A stretch of 7,889 bases of DNA from Peptococcaceae bacterium. GTDB lineage: Bacteria > Bacillota > Peptococcia > Peptococcales > Peptococcaceae. The position numbers were made by a program, and so were the translations under genes. Of this stretch, positions 6,646 through 7,889 are shown piece by piece. The notes below the pieces were generated by a model. It was not told the DNA's origin. It was given only the letters and a program-made list of their open reading frames with translations, and did no database searches. Within the stretch, counting starts at the first letter, position 1; each line of letters starts with the position of its first letter. Where the stretch lies: the NCBI GenBank assembly GCA_900756555.1, contig CAAEKP010000049.1, forward strand, positions 1 to 7,889, in the 5' to 3' direction.

Positions 6646-6720
6646 CTACTTATTTTGAAACAAGGAAGCAAAGCCTATTAGCACCAAACAGAACGTCAAT
6701 AATTCTATCCAGGTTACCAT
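6646..6720 (-). CDS. Tiny hydrophobic holin-like toxin (Hol_Tox/Fst-like, type I)
   Basis: A 24-residue peptide. It starts MVTWIELLTF, continues with an uncharged hydrophobic stretch (CLVLIGFASLF) and ends in QNK. This is one membrane-spanning helix with a single acidic residue near the N-terminus (Glu6) and a basic C-terminus, matching the short 'putative holin-like toxin' peptides of Firmicutes that begin MVT-x-x-E. Such peptides insert in the membrane and are held silent by RNA. The SD is exceptional: AAAGGAGGTGAT (6726-6737) is complementary over 12 bases to the canonical 3' tail of 16S rRNA, 5 bases before the ATG. The upstream mRNA can sequester it, and a convergent small RNA lies just downstream. 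No clear promoter was found; transcription may start in the 6880-6945 region or come from trhA readthrough. The C-terminal tail is shorter and less basic than many relatives. Confidence 0.7.
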   Translation of the reverse strand: MVTWIELLTFCLVLIGFASLFQNK

Positions 6721-6943
6721 AGGGCATCACCTCCTTTTACAGGAAGGTTCCCACTCGCAGCACAGAACACACCCAAGCCTGTTGATTTTGCTTAAATTCC
6801 GAATTGAAATGGACAGTCACGCAGGTTGTCTAGCCGAACCTGACAACGTCCGAGGTGAGGCAGACAAACAAATAATTGTCCAGTGCCCGACGCCTTTCTG
6901 GCCGGGTAGCTGAGAAATCGCAAAATACAACAGACTTTATGAT
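6721..6943 (-). promoter_or_regulatory. Long structured 5' leader of the toxin mRNA
   Basis: This stretch has no other gene; on the minus strand it is rich in inverted repeats. An SD-blocking hairpin pairs ACCTTCCT (6741-6748) with AGGAGGT (6729-6735), 7 bp with one bulge and a 5-base loop. A second segment TCACCTC (minus strand, 6852-6858) is exactly complementary to GAGGTGA of the SD (6727-6733). An arm around 6821-6849 can form CAGGTT/AACCTG or alternatively GTTGTC/GACAAC. Further upstream are GACAA/TTGTC (6863-6880) and CCCG-GCC/GGC-CGGG (6886-6906). The mutually exclusive pairings suggest a regulated, refolding leader. How much is actually transcribed is unknown. Confidence 0.45.
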
Positions 6944-7597
6944 TCAGGATACGTAGAAGAAAATCATCAGGAAATGGAACAGACTGCCCAGCAGCACAAA
7001 GATGTGAAACAGCTCATGGAAGCCGAACATCTCCGAAAAGTTAGGCTTTTTAATCATATAGATTACACCGCCCACGGTATAGCTGATGCCACCCGCAGCC
7101 AGCAAAAATACCGCCACACCGCTCATAGACTGAAAAATCGAAATATCAAACAAAATGGCCCAGCCCATGGCTATGTACAGCACCGTTTGCAGCCAGCGCG
7201 GCGCAGAAAACCAGCACAGTTTAATCACAATGCCAATCAGCGCACAGGCCCAGATGGCGGCAGTAAACGCCCAGCCTTCCACAGCAGGCAGAAATTTTAA
7301 CAGAATGGGCGTGTAGGTTCCCGCAATGAGCACATAAATCATGGCGTGATCCAGTTTGCGCAAAATCATCAGCTTTTTGCCCGCCCCGTTGAAAAAATGA
7401 TACACGGAGCTGGCCGAATACAGCGCCACCAGCGAGCAGCCAAACAAAATAACACCAATCAGCACCTTCCACGACCAGTGAGAAAAGGCCACTGTCTTGC
7501 AAATCAGCAGCACCGTAGCGATGGCGAAGAATACCGCGCCAATCATGTGGGTCAAACTACTAATAGGTTCTCGTGCTTTCATCCAATAATGTGACAT
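6944..7597 (-). CDS. trhA: TrhA/hemolysin III-family membrane protein (PAQR superfamily)
   Basis: A 217-residue protein with about seven transmembrane helices, the normal size for bacterial hemolysin III/YqfA/TrhA proteins. In Bacillus and E. coli homologues are linked to membrane energetics and fluidity homeostasis rather than true haemolysis. Signature residues seen: EPISSLTHMIGA (10-21) with His17, SSVYHFF (63-69), KLDHAMIYVLIAGTYTP (81-97) with Asp83-His84, and the last-helix region GFHELFHIF (192-200) plus His208. These His/Asp/Ser positions match the metal-binding set of the PAQR fold. The start is supported by GGAGG 7 bases before the ATG. The gene has its own promoter; no clear terminator follows its stop, so transcripts may run into the toxin leader. 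Confidence 0.93.
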   Translation of the reverse strand: MSHYWMKAREPISSLTHMIGAVFFAIATVLLICKTVAFSHWSWKVLIGVILFGCSLVALYSASSVYHFFNGAGKKLMILRKLDHAMIYVLIAGTYTPILLKFLPAVEGWAFTAAIWACALIGIVIKLCWFSAPRWLQTVLYIAMGWAILFDISIFQSMSGVAVFLLAAGGISYTVGGVIYMIKKPNFSEMFGFHELFHIFVLLGSLFHFLMIFFYVS

Positions 7598-7672
7598 AAA
7601 ACATCCTCCATTCTTGTTCTGAATTGCAATGTCAACTTTATATCTAATTTTCGATACTAGATTATATGATTT

Positions 7673-7701
7673 ATAATAGCACTAACCCGTGTAAATTTCA
7701 A
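7673..7701 (-). promoter_or_regulatory. Promoter of trhA
   Basis: On the minus strand TTGAAA (7696-7701) and TATTAT (7673-7678) are separated by 17 bases, with an extended TG motif (TGCTATTAT). Transcription should begin near 7666, leaving a leader of about 70 bases that can form a weak AT-rich hairpin (ATCTA/TAGAT). The promoter lies 30 bases from the likely insertion-sequence edge and is intact. Confidence 0.7.
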
Positions 7702-7739
7702 GCAGCATTCCTGATTTATTTTATGAAAAAATGTAGTGC

Positions 7740-7745
7740 TACAAT
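7740..7745 (+). promoter_or_regulatory. Possible extended -10 promoter at the element tip
   Basis: TACAAT (7740-7745) is preceded by TG at the right distance (TGCTACAAT), an extended -10 element without a recognisable -35. It overlaps the palindrome at the tip of the presumed insertion sequence, where a transposase or its repressor could control it. Confidence 0.3.
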
Positions 7746-7774
7746 AGATGTGAGACAAAAAAGAATAGAAAAAA

Positions 7775-7833
7775 GCGATTGAATCCAGTAGAATGTAATC
7801 ACCACAACACAAAGCTAAAGGAGTATCAATCGC
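7775..7833 (+). repeat. 8-bp inverted repeat enclosing the transposase SD
   Basis: GCGATTGA (7775-7782) is the exact reverse complement of TCAATCGC (7826-7833). The second arm ends one base before the ATG, and the SD (AAAGGAG, 7817-7823) lies just inside the loop. In mRNA this would hold the initiation region in a stem-loop. Such structures limit transposase expression in several insertion sequences. Confidence 0.45.
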
Positions 7834-7834
7834 T

Positions 7835-7889
7835 ATGAAAAGTATACCACAAACTCAGAGATATTTGCCACATGAAATTACAACCAGAG
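7835..7889 (+). CDS. 5' end of a probable transposase gene (partial)
   Basis: The ATG at 7835 follows AAAGGAG (7817-7823) by 11 bases and opens a frame running off the window: MKSIPQTQRYLPHEITTR. The YLPHEI-TR pattern resembles the N-terminal start of HTH-containing transposases of integrase-core type (IS481/IS3-like), but 18 codons are too few to assign a family. The AT-rich leader and adjacent inverted repeats support a mobile-element origin. Confidence 0.45.
   Translation, partial: MKSIPQTQRYLPHEITTR

Larger units (their letters stand above)
7732..7889 (+). mobile_element. Probable left end of an insertion sequence, cut by the window edge
   Basis: From 7732 the sequence changes from the trhA upstream region to a short palindrome (TGTAG-TG-CTACA, 7732-7743). 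A compact leader, an SD and the start of a transposase-like gene follow. The exact terminal base and any target duplication cannot be fixed, because the right end is outside the window. The TG start and palindromic tip are compatible with several IS families. Confidence 0.4.

Noticed and set aside
6886..6906. GC-rich hairpin after trhA considered as its terminator
   Set aside because: The stem (CCCG-GCC/GGC-CGGG) is interrupted by a 2-base bulge and has no T-run on the minus strand, so it is better explained as part of the toxin leader.
6880..6946. Search for a toxin promoter after the trhA stop codon
   Set aside because: Partial matches such as TTGTAT and CATAAAG are present, but no -35/-10 pair at 16-18 bases could be defended, so no promoter is annotated.

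Overview
The window looks like chromosomal DNA from a low-to-medium GC Firmicute. Nearly every gene has a strong Shine-Dalgarno (SD) sequence and sigma-A-type promoters. The cell-surface cluster TagO/WecA-like transferase, CsaB pyruvyltransferase and DUF5693 protein is a familiar Firmicute/Negativicute arrangement; I lean towards a Negativicute (Phascolarctobacterium/Acidaminococcus-like), but that assignment is inference.

Positions 1-223 hold an outward-facing minus-strand promoter with a perfect TTGACA box and A-tracts upstream, plus the terminator of the first gene cluster. Positions 224-5108 (minus strand) hold a cell-envelope cluster. In transcription order it is: a DUF5693 membrane protein with its own promoter, csaB joined to it by an ATGA overlap, a TagO/WecA/MraY-like phosphoglycosyl transferase with its own promoter, and a membrane-anchored SH3b protein ending at a clear terminator. 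Together they suggest synthesis and pyruvylation of a secondary cell-wall polymer of the kind SLH-domain proteins bind.

Positions 5109-5389 contain a divergent plus-strand promoter, SD and start codon that lead into only about 14-17 plausible codons of an HTH-like protein, apparently a gene remnant. Positions 5390-5761 (minus) encode a small two-helix membrane protein. Positions 5762-5977 are a divergent promoter region, and 5978-6457 (plus) encode a YbaK-type tRNA-editing deacylase.

Positions 6458-6943 are the most interesting stretch. A 24-residue hydrophobic holin-like toxin (6646-6720, minus) has a very strong SD. That SD can pair with a local hairpin and with a second complementary segment about 120 nt upstream in a long structured leader. 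A convergent plus-strand transcription unit with a good terminator (about 6520-6640) looks like its antisense antitoxin RNA. The whole resembles an Fst/Hol_Tox type I toxin-antitoxin locus.

Positions 6944-7597 (minus) encode a TrhA/hemolysin III-family membrane protein with a good promoter. From about 7732 to the window end is the left end of a probable insertion sequence, with the first 18 codons of a transposase-like gene.
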